Shown one piece after another: positions 1 to 8,626 of a stretch of DNA of 64,000 nt; position 1 is the stretch's first letter; every line of letters begins with the position of its first letter. The stretch comes from Thalassolituus maritimus. GTDB lineage: Bacteria; Pseudomonadota; Gammaproteobacteria; Pseudomonadales; Oceanobacteraceae. The stretch is taken from positions 124,001 through 188,000 of the forward strand of contig CAJWBH010000003.1 of the NCBI GenBank assembly GCA_913019975.1, in the 5' to 3' direction. The translations under genes and the position numbers were made by a program. Below the pieces are notes generated by a model. It did not search any database. It saw only the letters and a program-made list of their open reading frames with translations, and was not told the DNA's origin.

Positions 1-1085
1 ATATCCCTGCCCGAAATGACCAACTGACCACCATCAAATGGGCCTGTCAGTCGCGCAGTGCGGATCATGAAATCAGGCCACGGATCGTCACTCGGAAAGT
101 GTATGAAACGTCCAGCCAGACGCGGTGCTTTTTCATCTTTCTCGCTATCAGCCTCTGCACCGTCGTCTGACTCCAGGTAAGGTTTGACTTTTTCATACCA
201 ATACAGAGCCTCACGCGCCCAATTAGCGGCGTCATCACCAAACAGCAACCCTGTAATATTAGAAACGCCAGAACCACTCAGCTGATACTTATCCTTGAGA
301 TAGGCAAGGTCTTCAGACGGGGCCTGACGAAGCTCGGTGAGTTTAGCGGACACTTCTGTTTTCGCAGAGCGAACGACGTCTCTGGCATCCCTCACCGCAT
401 CGCGGTCCTGTTTAAATTGCTCTTTCAGCTCATCAAGCTGTCGCTTGCGTTCGCGAAAATCCTCGATAGACTCCAGACGTCCAGACGTTATCGCCTGAAT
501 CTGCTCTTCATACTGAGCTATAGAGCTGTCGTCCGGCACTTTATCGAAGGCGTCATCGATCAGTTGGCTATTTTCGTTCCAGGCAGCTTTCAGAGCCTCG
601 CCCGCATCAGGCGTGCTTAACGTTTCTTTTGCCAACACCTCATCGACAGAAGGAAGAGCCTCAGAGGCCTTTTCCTTCAGAGAAGGCGATTCATCACCTT
701 CTGATTCCGACTCTGCGACCTCTATTGCACCACTGCTTTCGCGCTCAGTGTGGAACCTCAGGTTAGAAACAGACAGCTCATTACTGATCGCCTTACCGAC
801 AATGAGGGGCGCTAATTCAAGGTCAGCGACAGCTTCATCAAACTCCATCAGGTTCATCATAGGAGCACGTGCGTCTGCCACCTGCAGCCCTTCGAGGCGA
901 ACACCCAGCGGAGATAGTGTCACATCGGCATCGTCCAGAGTGACTTTGGCACCCGCCAGTTTGGTGCCCGCAAATTCAATACCTGACTTGATCAGAAAAG
1001 GCAGCAGGAAAATAAATAGCGCGGCAATCAGCCCGACTACCGCAAGAAAACCAGCCAGACCTGACCAGCGAATCCATTTAGTCAT
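1..1085 (-). CDS. TIGR03545 family membrane-anchored protein, N-terminal part
   Basis: The reading frame is open from the ATG at 1085 to the window edge, giving about 361 N-terminal residues. It begins MTKWIRWSGLAGF, with one hydrophobic segment at about residues 8-30 acting as signal anchor. After it comes an AsmA-like stretch (ITLDDADV-type beta repeats near residues 40-100), then an acidic Ser/Glu linker and a long charged helical region rich in Glu, Lys and Asp, probably coiled coil. I recognise it as the TIGR03545 family, whose function is unknown; a periplasmic envelope role is inferred from topology. Its ATG overlaps the stop of the upstream TIGR03546 gene (ATGA), and the two families normally occur as a pair. 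The C-terminus lies outside the window. Confidence 0.8.
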   Translation of the reverse strand, partial: MTKWIRWSGLAGFLAVVGLIAALFIFLLPFLIKSGIEFAGTKLAGAKVTLDDADVTLSPLGVRLEGLQVADARAPMMNLMEFDEAVADLELAPLIVGKAISNELSVSNLRFHTERESSGAIEVAESESEGDESPSLKEKASEALPSVDEVLAKETLSTPDAGEALKAAWNENSQLIDDAFDKVPDDSSIAQYEEQIQAITSGRLESIEDFRERKRQLDELKEQFKQDRDAVRDARDVVRSAKTEVSAKLTELRQAPSEDLAYLKDKYQLSGSGVSNITGLLFGDDAANWAREALYWYEKVKPYLESDDGAEADSEKDEKAPRLAGRFIHFPSDDPWPDFMIRTARLTGPFDGGQLVISGRD

Positions 1086-1594
1086 GAGTACTCCGCAAAC
1101 TTGGTGTAGATAGACCAGAATTTAGTGGCTTTAAGCGCCTGAACAATTTTCAAACGATTAACCCAGTTCAGAACACGCTTACGGTATTGCAGGATAAGAA
1201 TACGGCTGATCAGAGTCACTGGAACCAGTAGTAAAACTGAAATAACCAGCCCACCCATCGCGACCGTGTTATTAAAGGAAGAAACCCTCATCCAGTCGTT
1301 CTGGTAAAACTGTGTCCAGGTATCAGTGAGCGATGGCAGAGTTAACAGGTACTCCCCTACATCAGCTGAGAGAGGGTCGAGGAAATAGCCGATGGCGGAG
1401 AACACAACAATGCCGAGTAAAAAGGCACTGAAGTTAATTCTCAGAATGCACGCGATGAGTAATACAACGAGATTAATCAGGGAAAATAGCGGGGTAAACC
1501 CCGGGATCATAGCCAGCGCAAAGCCGAAAGCTACCTGTCCTGGAGCTGCCTCCGAATTGAGGGCTTTAAGTAATCTTGCAAGTAACGACAGCAT
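1082..1594 (-). CDS. TIGR03546 family inner-membrane protein
   Basis: This 170-residue protein starts at an ATG with GGAG seven bases upstream. A TTG 39 bases further upstream is also in frame but has no ribosome binding site. The sequence begins MLSLLARLLKALNSEAAPGQ and has about three to four hydrophobic segments, including VAFGFALAMIPGFTPLFSL and a late one near the C-terminus, followed by a basic cytoplasmic tail. This matches the TIGR03546 family of small membrane proteins of unknown function. Its stop codon overlaps the start of the TIGR03545 gene, so the two are translationally coupled and probably act together. It lies 81 bases downstream of a histidine kinase gene on the same strand. 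Confidence 0.8.
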   Translation of the reverse strand: MLSLLARLLKALNSEAAPGQVAFGFALAMIPGFTPLFSLINLVVLLIACILRINFSAFLLGIVVFSAIGYFLDPLSADVGEYLLTLPSLTDTWTQFYQNDWMRVSSFNNTVAMGGLVISVLLLVPVTLISRILILQYRKRVLNWVNRLKIVQALKATKFWSIYTKFAEYS

Positions 1595-1675
1595 GTCTGC
1601 ACTCCGTTGGTCGCCAGTCAGGGTATCCACCAAGCCACTATAAAAGCGCAGGAGCGATAAATCCAGACGCAGATC

Positions 1676-3652
1676 TCAGCGCTCAGGCAAGGCTATCCGA
1701 ACCCGGGTACCACGACCCTCTTTGCTGACAACACTGAGTGTCCCGGCATAAGCTTCAACGATAGAGTGCGCGACCGACAGTCCCAGACCGATCCCTTCTC
1801 CAACCTCACGTGTTGTGTAGAAGGGATCCAGCACCTGACTCACCTGATCCGGTGCCATGCCACACCCAGTGTCCTGAAAATCAATAATCAGCACTGAGTC
1901 CTGACGACAGGCTTTAATTCGCAGGCTGCCCTTATCGACACACGCCCTGATGGCATTATCTATTACTGCGGAGAACACTCTCCGCATCTGCTCGGGTTTG
2001 ACCCGGACTTTGCTGTCCAGTTCAATATCGTAAGTAATCTCTACCTGACGCGTTTGTGATGGCGCCACATCACTGACTACCTGCTCCAGAGTTTCTTTCA
2101 GGTCAATGTCTTCCTCTTCCGATTTATCCAGCTCAGAAAAAAGTTTCAGGCTGCTGACAATATGCTGAACTCTCGACAAGCCTAACAGTGAGTCCTGCAA
2201 CAGCGCTTTCATGTCCTGATGAACAAAGCCAATATCCTCTTCTTTCTCGAAGGCTTCCAGCTCATTCAGAATACCCTGCCGTTCATCGGATTCCTCTCCC
2301 TGAGTTTTAAGGTACCTGGAGAACAGCTCTGCCAGTTTCACATAGGTAGCAGCATAGTCTTTCATCATTGTCATATTGGCGATGACGACACTCATAGGGT
2401 TATTTATCTCGTGTGCCACGCCTGCAGCCAGGTGTCCTATCGAGGCCATTTTCTCCGTCTGTACTAATTGCGCCTGAGTATCTCTCAAGGAGACTGCCAT
2501 CTGATTAAACTGCTGAGCCAGCTTTCCTAATTCGTCTTTCCTGTTAACATCGACGGAGACTTCCCTATCGCCCTCAGATATCCGCTCAACGCTCTCTGTT
2601 AATGTAAAAACAGGGGCGGCCAGGTTATGAGACAAGCGCCGTGACAATACGAAGGTAAGAAGCAATACAACCAGAGTAATGCCCCACCCTCCGTACCTTA
2701 ATTCTCTGACTGACTCTAATACGACATCTTTATCACGGCGCTGCACAAGAACCGACTGCAGTACCGGAACCGAACGTATACTGACCAACCAGTCGCCTTC
2801 CCAGAAATCCAGTTCGCCGCTGAAGTCCGTCCCCAACATGGCACCCGATAATCGCTTGCCGAGACCTGAAGTTCGGTCTATGACATCTCCCTTAAACAAT
2901 GAGCGGTAGCCTACGGATTTTTTTTCGGAATAGAGATTAACAAGTTGCCCGCTGTGGCTGTGTATAGAGAGAAGCCGCTCTAATTCAGCTGGCTCAGGTA
3001 TCAATATAATGACGCCTAATAATCGATCCCCAACGACGGGAGCTGCAAGAAAAGCGAAGGTATTCTCGTCCGCTTCAGATGAAGAAAAGGCAATGGCGGA
3101 GTCCATCTTCCAGAGCGCTTTCTTGTAGGCTGCCTGTATACCGGTTCCTGTGTAGTCTACGTGTTTAATGTCAGCACCGTACGCGTCGCTTTGTACCGCT
3201 GAAAACACGACCTCGCCCTGATGGTTAAGTATCAGCAAATCACGTAAACGGTTTTTCTCAGCATATAGAGAAAAATAGGCCCAGTATTTATCCTGCATAT
3301 CCTGATAATCCATGGAATACAGTTCATCCTTATCAAATACGGATGAGAAATCCTTCAATGCCTGATGCAGGTAGGGTGATCGCGAAAAGACTCTGACGGT
3401 TTCCAGTGGAGAATTAACAACCAGACTGATGTCGTGATGCAGTCGCTTCGATGCCGCACTCAGATCAGCGAGAGCACGTTTTTCCAGTTGCTTTTCAGCA
3501 TAGGTAAGGCCGATCAGTACAAGGAAAATAGCGGGAATCAATGCCGTTATCATCATCCAGGTAAGCAACCGGCCACGCATACTTGGGAATTCGTAATTTT
3601 TCGCAGAATCGACCAGATTCTTTACAGAGAATTTTTTTGGGGTTACAGCCAT
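1676..3652 (-). CDS. Membrane sensor histidine kinase (HAMP, HEINNP-type)
   Basis: This 658-residue protein has a first membrane segment at about residues 30-50, a periplasmic sensing region of about 260 residues, a second membrane segment just before HAMP (GWGITLVVLLLTFVL), and a HAMP linker (about 335-390). The kinase core follows. The phospho-acceptor is His414 in GVAHEINNP, the N box reads VIDNAIRAC, and the ATP lid has DTGCGM (about residue 595) and GEGIGLGLS (about 617). All catalytic motifs look intact. The HEINNP H-box is typical of NtrB-like and chemosensor-linked kinases. The gene starts inside the last 10 bases of the upstream receptor gene, so receptor and kinase are coupled. No response regulator is present nearby, so the phosphorylation partner is unknown. 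Confidence 0.9.
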   Translation of the reverse strand: MAVTPKKFSVKNLVDSAKNYEFPSMRGRLLTWMMITALIPAIFLVLIGLTYAEKQLEKRALADLSAASKRLHHDISLVVNSPLETVRVFSRSPYLHQALKDFSSVFDKDELYSMDYQDMQDKYWAYFSLYAEKNRLRDLLILNHQGEVVFSAVQSDAYGADIKHVDYTGTGIQAAYKKALWKMDSAIAFSSSEADENTFAFLAAPVVGDRLLGVIILIPEPAELERLLSIHSHSGQLVNLYSEKKSVGYRSLFKGDVIDRTSGLGKRLSGAMLGTDFSGELDFWEGDWLVSIRSVPVLQSVLVQRRDKDVVLESVRELRYGGWGITLVVLLLTFVLSRRLSHNLAAPVFTLTESVERISEGDREVSVDVNRKDELGKLAQQFNQMAVSLRDTQAQLVQTEKMASIGHLAAGVAHEINNPMSVVIANMTMMKDYAATYVKLAELFSRYLKTQGEESDERQGILNELEAFEKEEDIGFVHQDMKALLQDSLLGLSRVQHIVSSLKLFSELDKSEEEDIDLKETLEQVVSDVAPSQTRQVEITYDIELDSKVRVKPEQMRRVFSAVIDNAIRACVDKGSLRIKACRQDSVLIIDFQDTGCGMAPDQVSQVLDPFYTTREVGEGIGLGLSVAHSIVEAYAGTLSVVSKEGRGTRVRIALPER

Positions 3653-4845
3653 GCTTTACCCCCAATGCTCCCTGTCCGGTAGCGTCCGCGATTATTTCTC
3701 CAGTAAATAGTAACGTGATGAAGCCAGTCGGATGGCCCTTCACTTCCGGGAAACATTTCGGGGCGAAGTTTAGCGTCCGACATCCATAGCAGCCTTGCCT
3801 CACCACGGTTACTTTGACCGATAAAAAGAGTGTGCCATGTACCTTCTTCGTTCACGTCAACAGCGAGTGAGCCGGCCGCGCTCAGAAGGTTTCGGCCACG
3901 CAGCGCGTAACTGATCTCTGCCGCGGTCATGCTTCTTTCTCGTAGTAGCGAGATCACCAGATCTGCTGCACCAACAGCCATTGCGTTCAGCGCATCCGGT
4001 CGGTTTTCACGTTCAGCGATAAAGCTCTTAAACTCTACATTTGCCTGATTATGCGGATGATCAAAGTAATGGCTTACGAAATAGTAATTATTAGCGACAG
4101 GCTGGCGGGTATCTGTACAGAGCGAAAATATACGGATATTGGCCTTAGTAAGTACGCTCGCGAAATCCGGATGATTCAGCCAGTCACAGGCATCAAATAA
4201 GAGAACATCAGGCTGATAGTCTCTGATTTTTTCTAATATCGATGGCATCTGCTCGTAAGTGCCAAGATACTCCTCTGTCACCATATCAATTCCAGAAACA
4301 GGCAACAGGTGCTGACGTAGCATGCGCCCTAACATCCTTGAGCGGATATCTTCCCCACCGAGATACATAACGGTATCCCCGAGGTGCTGCCGAACCCAGC
4401 TCAGGGATGGAAAAAGAAACTGATTAGGTACCGGACCCAGATGCACTAAAGACGCGCTGTCAAACAGGCCTTCGGACGCTCCGGGATACAGAAATGTGAG
4501 ATTGCCCGACTCGACCACAGGTAAGACCTGGCGGAGGCAGAATGAGTCTCCACAACCAATCACCAGGTCGGGGCTGGCTTCATCAGTAATACGCTTAAAT
4601 TCAGACGCGAGCTGATCTGTGGGTACGCTGGCATCAAGATAGGAAAATGTGAAGGCTATTCCTAAGTCCGATTCGTTAGCGCGAAATCTGGCTTCAATTA
4701 GTGACAGCATCTCCTGATCCCGGGTAGCCATCGTCCCTGTCGAATTTCCGACCAGTAGAATATGCATGTGGTTAGCGGGGGTCATAAGAAAATACAGACC
4801 CCCGCTGATCAGAATCGCTGCGAGAATCAGCAGGGCAGACTTCAT
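3643..4845 (-). CDS. Periplasmic-binding-like receptor (Leu/Ile/Val-binding fold), membrane anchored
   Basis: I place the start at the ATG at 4845, which follows GAGG; an in-frame extension upstream has no signal. The 400-residue product begins with an uncleaved-looking anchor (ALLILAAILISGGLYFLM). It continues with a fold typical of amide/branched-chain ligand receptors: MHILLVGNSTGTMATRDQEM near the N-terminus, then SPDLVIGCGDSFCLRQVLP, and YYFVSHYFDHPHNQANVEFK in the second lobe. There are no ABC permease or ATPase genes beside it. The direct overlap with a histidine kinase instead suggests a ligand-sensing accessory subunit, as in LuxP-LuxQ or TorT-TorS; that role is inferred. The ligand is not predictable from sequence. 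Confidence 0.75.
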   Translation of the reverse strand: MKSALLILAAILISGGLYFLMTPANHMHILLVGNSTGTMATRDQEMLSLIEARFRANESDLGIAFTFSYLDASVPTDQLASEFKRITDEASPDLVIGCGDSFCLRQVLPVVESGNLTFLYPGASEGLFDSASLVHLGPVPNQFLFPSLSWVRQHLGDTVMYLGGEDIRSRMLGRMLRQHLLPVSGIDMVTEEYLGTYEQMPSILEKIRDYQPDVLLFDACDWLNHPDFASVLTKANIRIFSLCTDTRQPVANNYYFVSHYFDHPHNQANVEFKSFIAERENRPDALNAMAVGAADLVISLLRERSMTAAEISYALRGRNLLSAAGSLAVDVNEEGTWHTLFIGQSNRGEARLLWMSDAKLRPEMFPGSEGPSDWLHHVTIYWRNNRGRYRTGSIGGKAWL

Positions 4846-5027
4846 CACCACAACCTCAGTAAAACACACAGTCACTCTGAGATTAGCAATCAGAAAGGCA
4901 GATAAGAGAGCCCGGAAGTAAAACGTAAGAAAAGTCAGGCAAAACAAAGCTTTGCCGGAAAACCGTAACATCTTTTCACTGTCACACGACACATGCAGTT
5001 ACAGTCAAGGCATCCGGCCGTTAAATT

Positions 5028-5450
5028 TCAGTAGCAGAAAGACTTAATACGGTCATTTATGGCATCAATCCGACGTCGGGCTTTCTTGAGGTCATCGAGG
5101 CCGGGCTGAGACCGGTAGCGGCCTTCGCCTGAGCGGTAATCCTGACGAGCTTTCCGACATTTCTTTTGTCGATCTGCCTGCAGAAGTCTGGCTTTCTCAT
5201 CCGCCAGGCGCTGGCTCTTCTTACTCTCCAGTCTCGACTGATTGCGAGCCTTCCGGGCTGCAGATTCATCTTTGATATCAGGAATCACGGGCGTGTAGGT
5301 ACTGACTGGTATTAAATCCTTTTTTACGTGAGCTGCGTTCTCTGGAGCGCGATCTGAAAAGTGCAATTGCCCATGTTGGTCGCGCCATTGATATATTTCA
5401 GCACTGGTCGGCAGTGCAAGAAAAACTAACACTATGATTGGTAACTTCAT
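5028..5450 (-). CDS. DUF4124 domain-containing secreted protein
   Basis: This 140-residue protein has an N-terminal signal peptide (KLPIIVLVFLALPTSA). It is followed directly by the DUF4124 signature IYQWRDQHGQLHFSDRAP, a small beta module found in many gammaproteobacterial periplasmic proteins. The rest is highly charged and helical, with many Arg/Lys residues, and ends in FCY. A strong ribosome binding site (GGGAGGAAGG) precedes the ATG. The gene sits between recJ and the receptor gene on the same strand, 28 bases after the recJ stop. Its molecular function is unknown. Confidence 0.8.
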   Translation of the reverse strand: MKLPIIVLVFLALPTSAEIYQWRDQHGQLHFSDRAPENAAHVKKDLIPVSTYTPVIPDIKDESAARKARNQSRLESKKSQRLADEKARLLQADRQKKCRKARQDYRSGEGRYRSQPGLDDLKKARRRIDAINDRIKSFCY

Positions 5451-5477
5451 ACCTTCCTCCCTGAAGGCGTTAATGAA

Positions 5478-7205
5478 TCATTCCATGTGAACAACCCGTA
5501 ATTGTAGATTCCGCTCGCCACGAAATTCATTAATGTCGAGCTGATAAACGCAGGTCACCTTTTCGCGCGAGTGATCCGGCCACACAGAAGGGTCTATTCC
5601 AAACCAGATAGCATCAATCGCCTGATCGGTTCCCTCAGGCTGGAGCACAAGCTTCAGATGATTACCACCAACAAGACGCTGCTGAACAAGACGGAAAGTT
5701 CCGGAAAACTGAGGCTCAGGAAATGCTTGTCCCCACGGCCCTCCCAGACGCAGTGCTTCCGCGAGTGCCATATTGAAATCTGCAGATGCAAGCGAGCCGT
5801 CCGTTTCCAGTATTTGCTGCAAAGCGTCCTCGCTGAGCATCGCTTTGCACACGTCATCAAACAGCGCAGAGAAGCGTTCAAAGGTACCTTCAGCCAGCGT
5901 CAGTCCAGCGGCCATGGCATGCCCACCAAACTTTACGATGATCCCCGGAGCCATCCGGTCCACCCGATCGAGCGCATCACGGATATGTAAACCGGTGATG
6001 GAGCGGGCTGAGCCCTTTATCTCACCCGCTTCTCCACGAGCAAACGCAATCACAGGGCGATGCAGTCGCTCCTTAATTCTCGACGCCAGAATCCCGATTA
6101 CGCCCTGATGCCACTCAGGGTGATACAGACAAACACCGTAACCGTCAGCCGGATTGGCATCCATCCGCTCGAGTAAGGCGAGTGCTTCTCCCTGCATTGC
6201 TTGCTCAATCTGTCGACGATCCCGGTTAAAAGCGTCCAGCTCAGTCGCAATGTCCATTGCCCGGTTAAAATCGTCCGTCAGCAGGCATTCAATGCCTAAT
6301 GACATATCATCAAGCCGCCCGGCTGCATTAATTCTCGGGCCAACAGCAAAACCAAGATCACTAGAGACCAGCTGTCTATGGTCCCGCTTTGCGGTCTGTA
6401 GCAGAGCAAGGATGCCTGGCTGGCACTTTCCGGCGCGTATACGTCGCAGCCCCTGCTCGACCAGAATGCGGTTATTTTTATCCAGAGGAACTACGTCGGC
6501 TACCGTCGCAAGAGCAACGAGGTCAATCAACGACGCCAGGTTCGGGGGTTGGCCTGCTCCTGAACGATCAAACCAACCTTCCTCAGATAAACACGCTCGC
6601 AAAGCGAGCATCAGATAGAAGACAACGGTACAACCACATGCAGCCTTCGAAGGGAAAGCACACCCCTTCTGGTTAGGATTCACGATCGCTAATGCCTCAG
6701 GCAGCTCATCTCCGGGCAAGTGGTGATCTGTCACAACCACAGGGATACCCGCCGCGTTAGCCGCAGCGACACCACTGACCGATGCAATGCCGTTGTCTAC
6801 GGTCATGATCAGATCCGGGCGGCGCTCGATTGCAACCTCAACCAGCTCGGGAGACAGGCCATAACCAAAATCAAACCGGTTAGGCACGAGATAATCTAAA
6901 TTCGGAGCACCCATCATTCTGAGTGCCCTCAGGGCCACCGCCGTACTGGTTGCTCCGTCCGCATCAAAATCGCCCACTACCAGCAGGCGCTTCCCTTGAG
7001 TAACAACGGGCATAAGAGCAGAAACCGCCCCATCAATACCCAGCATTTCATGGTAAGGAACAAGGCCTGCTAACTGTAGATTCAGATCATCAGGAGTTGC
7101 GATACCGCGACTCTGGTAAACGCGGGATAACACGGGGTGGAGGTCAGGAAGAGTCTGTTCAGTATCTGTTTGCCGGACTCGAATTTGCGGCGCCTGGCTC
7201 GACAT
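5478..7205 (-). CDS. recJ: Single-stranded-DNA-specific exonuclease RecJ
   Basis: RecJ degrades single-stranded DNA 5' to 3' in RecF-pathway recombination, mismatch repair and base-excision repair. The 575-residue length matches the family. DHH-phosphoesterase motifs are visible: VGDFDADGATSTA (motif I, about residues 75-87), MTVDNGIASV (motif II), VVTDHHLPGD (motif III, about 155-165) and GPRINAAGRLDD (motif IV). The DHHA1 region follows with VKFGGHAMAAGLT, then the C-terminal OB domain. All metal ligands appear to be present. In many relatives recJ lies next to thrC or prfB; here it is flanked by a DUF4124 gene and a secreted DNA ligase. Confidence 0.97.
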   Translation of the reverse strand: MSSQAPQIRVRQTDTEQTLPDLHPVLSRVYQSRGIATPDDLNLQLAGLVPYHEMLGIDGAVSALMPVVTQGKRLLVVGDFDADGATSTAVALRALRMMGAPNLDYLVPNRFDFGYGLSPELVEVAIERRPDLIMTVDNGIASVSGVAAANAAGIPVVVTDHHLPGDELPEALAIVNPNQKGCAFPSKAACGCTVVFYLMLALRACLSEEGWFDRSGAGQPPNLASLIDLVALATVADVVPLDKNNRILVEQGLRRIRAGKCQPGILALLQTAKRDHRQLVSSDLGFAVGPRINAAGRLDDMSLGIECLLTDDFNRAMDIATELDAFNRDRRQIEQAMQGEALALLERMDANPADGYGVCLYHPEWHQGVIGILASRIKERLHRPVIAFARGEAGEIKGSARSITGLHIRDALDRVDRMAPGIIVKFGGHAMAAGLTLAEGTFERFSALFDDVCKAMLSEDALQQILETDGSLASADFNMALAEALRLGGPWGQAFPEPQFSGTFRLVQQRLVGGNHLKLVLQPEGTDQAIDAIWFGIDPSVWPDHSREKVTCVYQLDINEFRGERNLQLRVVHME

Positions 7206-7237
7206 CAGAATCTCCGAAATGAAAGAAAGCGGTTAGT

Positions 7238-8113
7238 TTACTCGGGCGGACGCACCCGATCAAAGCTCGCAAACCGAGGTAACCCATCAGCAGTCAGCCC
7301 CCGAAAAGTAAAACGTACGCGCGCCCCCAAAGCCGGAGGCGCCTGCCGCTCCGCATCTGAAAAACCGCTTCCCAGCAACATTTCACGCCCGTTCTGCAGG
7401 CGTACTCTGAGTGCGCCCATCATGCCTTTCAGGCGTCCCTGGCCAGGCTCATATCCTGTCACTATCGCCTCGGCATCCTCAAGCGGAGTCACTTTTAACA
7501 GGTCACTGCTACGCCCGGCAAAATAAAAACTATCCCAACGGTGAAGCATCAATCCTTCTCCACCTCGCTGAAGGACCTCTTGTAAAAGAGCATCCAGCTC
7601 TTTCTCAGAAGAAATCCGCAATTGCTCAACCGGCTGAAGATTGTCATTGGCCGCGATGTCTGAGGGATCACCAATCAGTTCAAGAAGCGCCTGATAGCGC
7701 TCATCGAATGTACCCGCGACTTCTGGCAGATCGAATACTCTGTACTGGACGTCCTGCCAAAGCTCACTACTGTCACTGTCGTTGCGACGGATGAGGCCAC
7801 TGACTTCCGAAAAACGGCCGTACCCCAGCCATAACTCCCCGTCCAGCGGTTCGTCAGGCAGTTGCGCCAGAAACCAATCAGGAGCGTCAATCACCCGTCC
7901 ACTGCGAGTAACGAGCGAGATGCCATCCCAGAATGCACGGACGCCATCGTACTTCTCACTCACACCATATAAAGGCAGCGCCTCTGCGCCCTGAAAACGC
8001 TTCGCCAGCATCAACTGAGGTGGCATCTCATCTCGCTGCGTAGCGGCCCAGACAGGAAGCATGCCGCCAAGTATCAGCAACACCGCGATGAAATATGGCA
8101 TCCAGCCAGACAT
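7238..8113 (-). CDS. ATP-dependent DNA ligase, small secreted Lig E type
   Basis: The ATG at 8113 is preceded by GGAAGGG at ideal spacing; a second in-frame ATG at 8149 has no such site. The 291-residue product begins with a signal peptide (FIAVLLILGGMLPVWA, cleavage likely near residue 23). Nucleotidyltransferase motifs follow: SEKYDGVRAFWDG with Lys54 as the AMP acceptor (motif I), LDGELWLG (motif III), EGLMLH (motif IV) and LLKVTP (motif V), then a short OB domain. This is the minimal Lig E architecture, believed to act in the periplasm on nicked DNA, perhaps during uptake. It sits between recJ and folK, so a DNA-processing context is plausible. Confidence 0.88.
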   Translation of the reverse strand: MSGWMPYFIAVLLILGGMLPVWAATQRDEMPPQLMLAKRFQGAEALPLYGVSEKYDGVRAFWDGISLVTRSGRVIDAPDWFLAQLPDEPLDGELWLGYGRFSEVSGLIRRNDSDSSELWQDVQYRVFDLPEVAGTFDERYQALLELIGDPSDIAANDNLQPVEQLRISSEKELDALLQEVLQRGGEGLMLHRWDSFYFAGRSSDLLKVTPLEDAEAIVTGYEPGQGRLKGMMGALRVRLQNGREMLLGSGFSDAERQAPPALGARVRFTFRGLTADGLPRFASFDRVRPPE

Positions 8114-8227
8114 ATCTATGCCCTTCCATGTTGTTATTATGTTTGCCATATTGATAGCGCGTTTGTACGCGCAGTAAAAGTAGCTGACGCTACAACTACG
8201 ACATTTTTATTAGGACTCGTGAACTGT

Positions 8228-8626
8228 ATGGCATATTTTCTGTTGGGGCTTGGCAGTAATATTGAACCCAGAGAGCATCTCTCTAAGGCAGTCGAAGCTC
8301 TTCACAGCGTTGGCGACATCGTCGAACAGTCACCTGCAGTCTTTACCGAGCCAGTTGGGGAAACCTTCTCGCACGCCTTTGGCAACCAGCTCATTATTCT
8401 CGAGTGCAACCTGCCAGCCCCCATGCTGAAACAGCGCCTGCAACGGATTGAGGAGCAGCTGGGCCGGGAACCGAAGTCACCGGCACGAAAGACACGTGAC
8501 CGCACCATAGATATCGATATTCTGCAGGAAGCAGACAGCGGTGCTACTGCTCTGAAGCAGACACCACCAGAAGAAAGTTATTACCGTGAAGTCTATGAGA
8601 CCTGGAATCAGGCAGAAAACGTCTGA
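8228..8626 (+). CDS. folK: Short HPPK-like protein (FolK family)
   Basis: The product resembles 6-hydroxymethyl-7,8-dihydropterin pyrophosphokinase, which activates the pterin for folate synthesis. It starts MAYFLLGLGSNIEP, where LGSNI is the HPPK N-terminal signature, and keeps RKTRDRTIDIDIL, the ATP/Mg-binding motif. At 132 residues it is about 25-30 residues shorter than a standard FolK, and the C-terminal RxFVLxPL-type segment is not seen. I chose the ATG at 8228; a GTG nine bases upstream is also in frame but is too close to the AGGA. It overlaps folM tail to tail by 19 bases. It may be a second, specialised FolK for the monapterin branch. Confidence 0.8.
   Translation: MAYFLLGLGSNIEPREHLSKAVEALHSVGDIVEQSPAVFTEPVGETFSHAFGNQLIILECNLPAPMLKQRLQRIEEQLGREPKSPARKTRDRTIDIDILQEADSGATALKQTPPEESYYREVYETWNQAENV

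Noticed and set aside
613-1113. Plus-strand ORF of 166 codons
   Set aside because: It is antisense to the TIGR03545 reading frame, which is open to the window edge and has the family features.
4846-4992. N-terminal extension of the receptor protein
   Set aside because: The extra 49 residues add a second hydrophobic stretch with no ribosome binding site. The ATG at 4845 has GAGG and yields a normal signal anchor.
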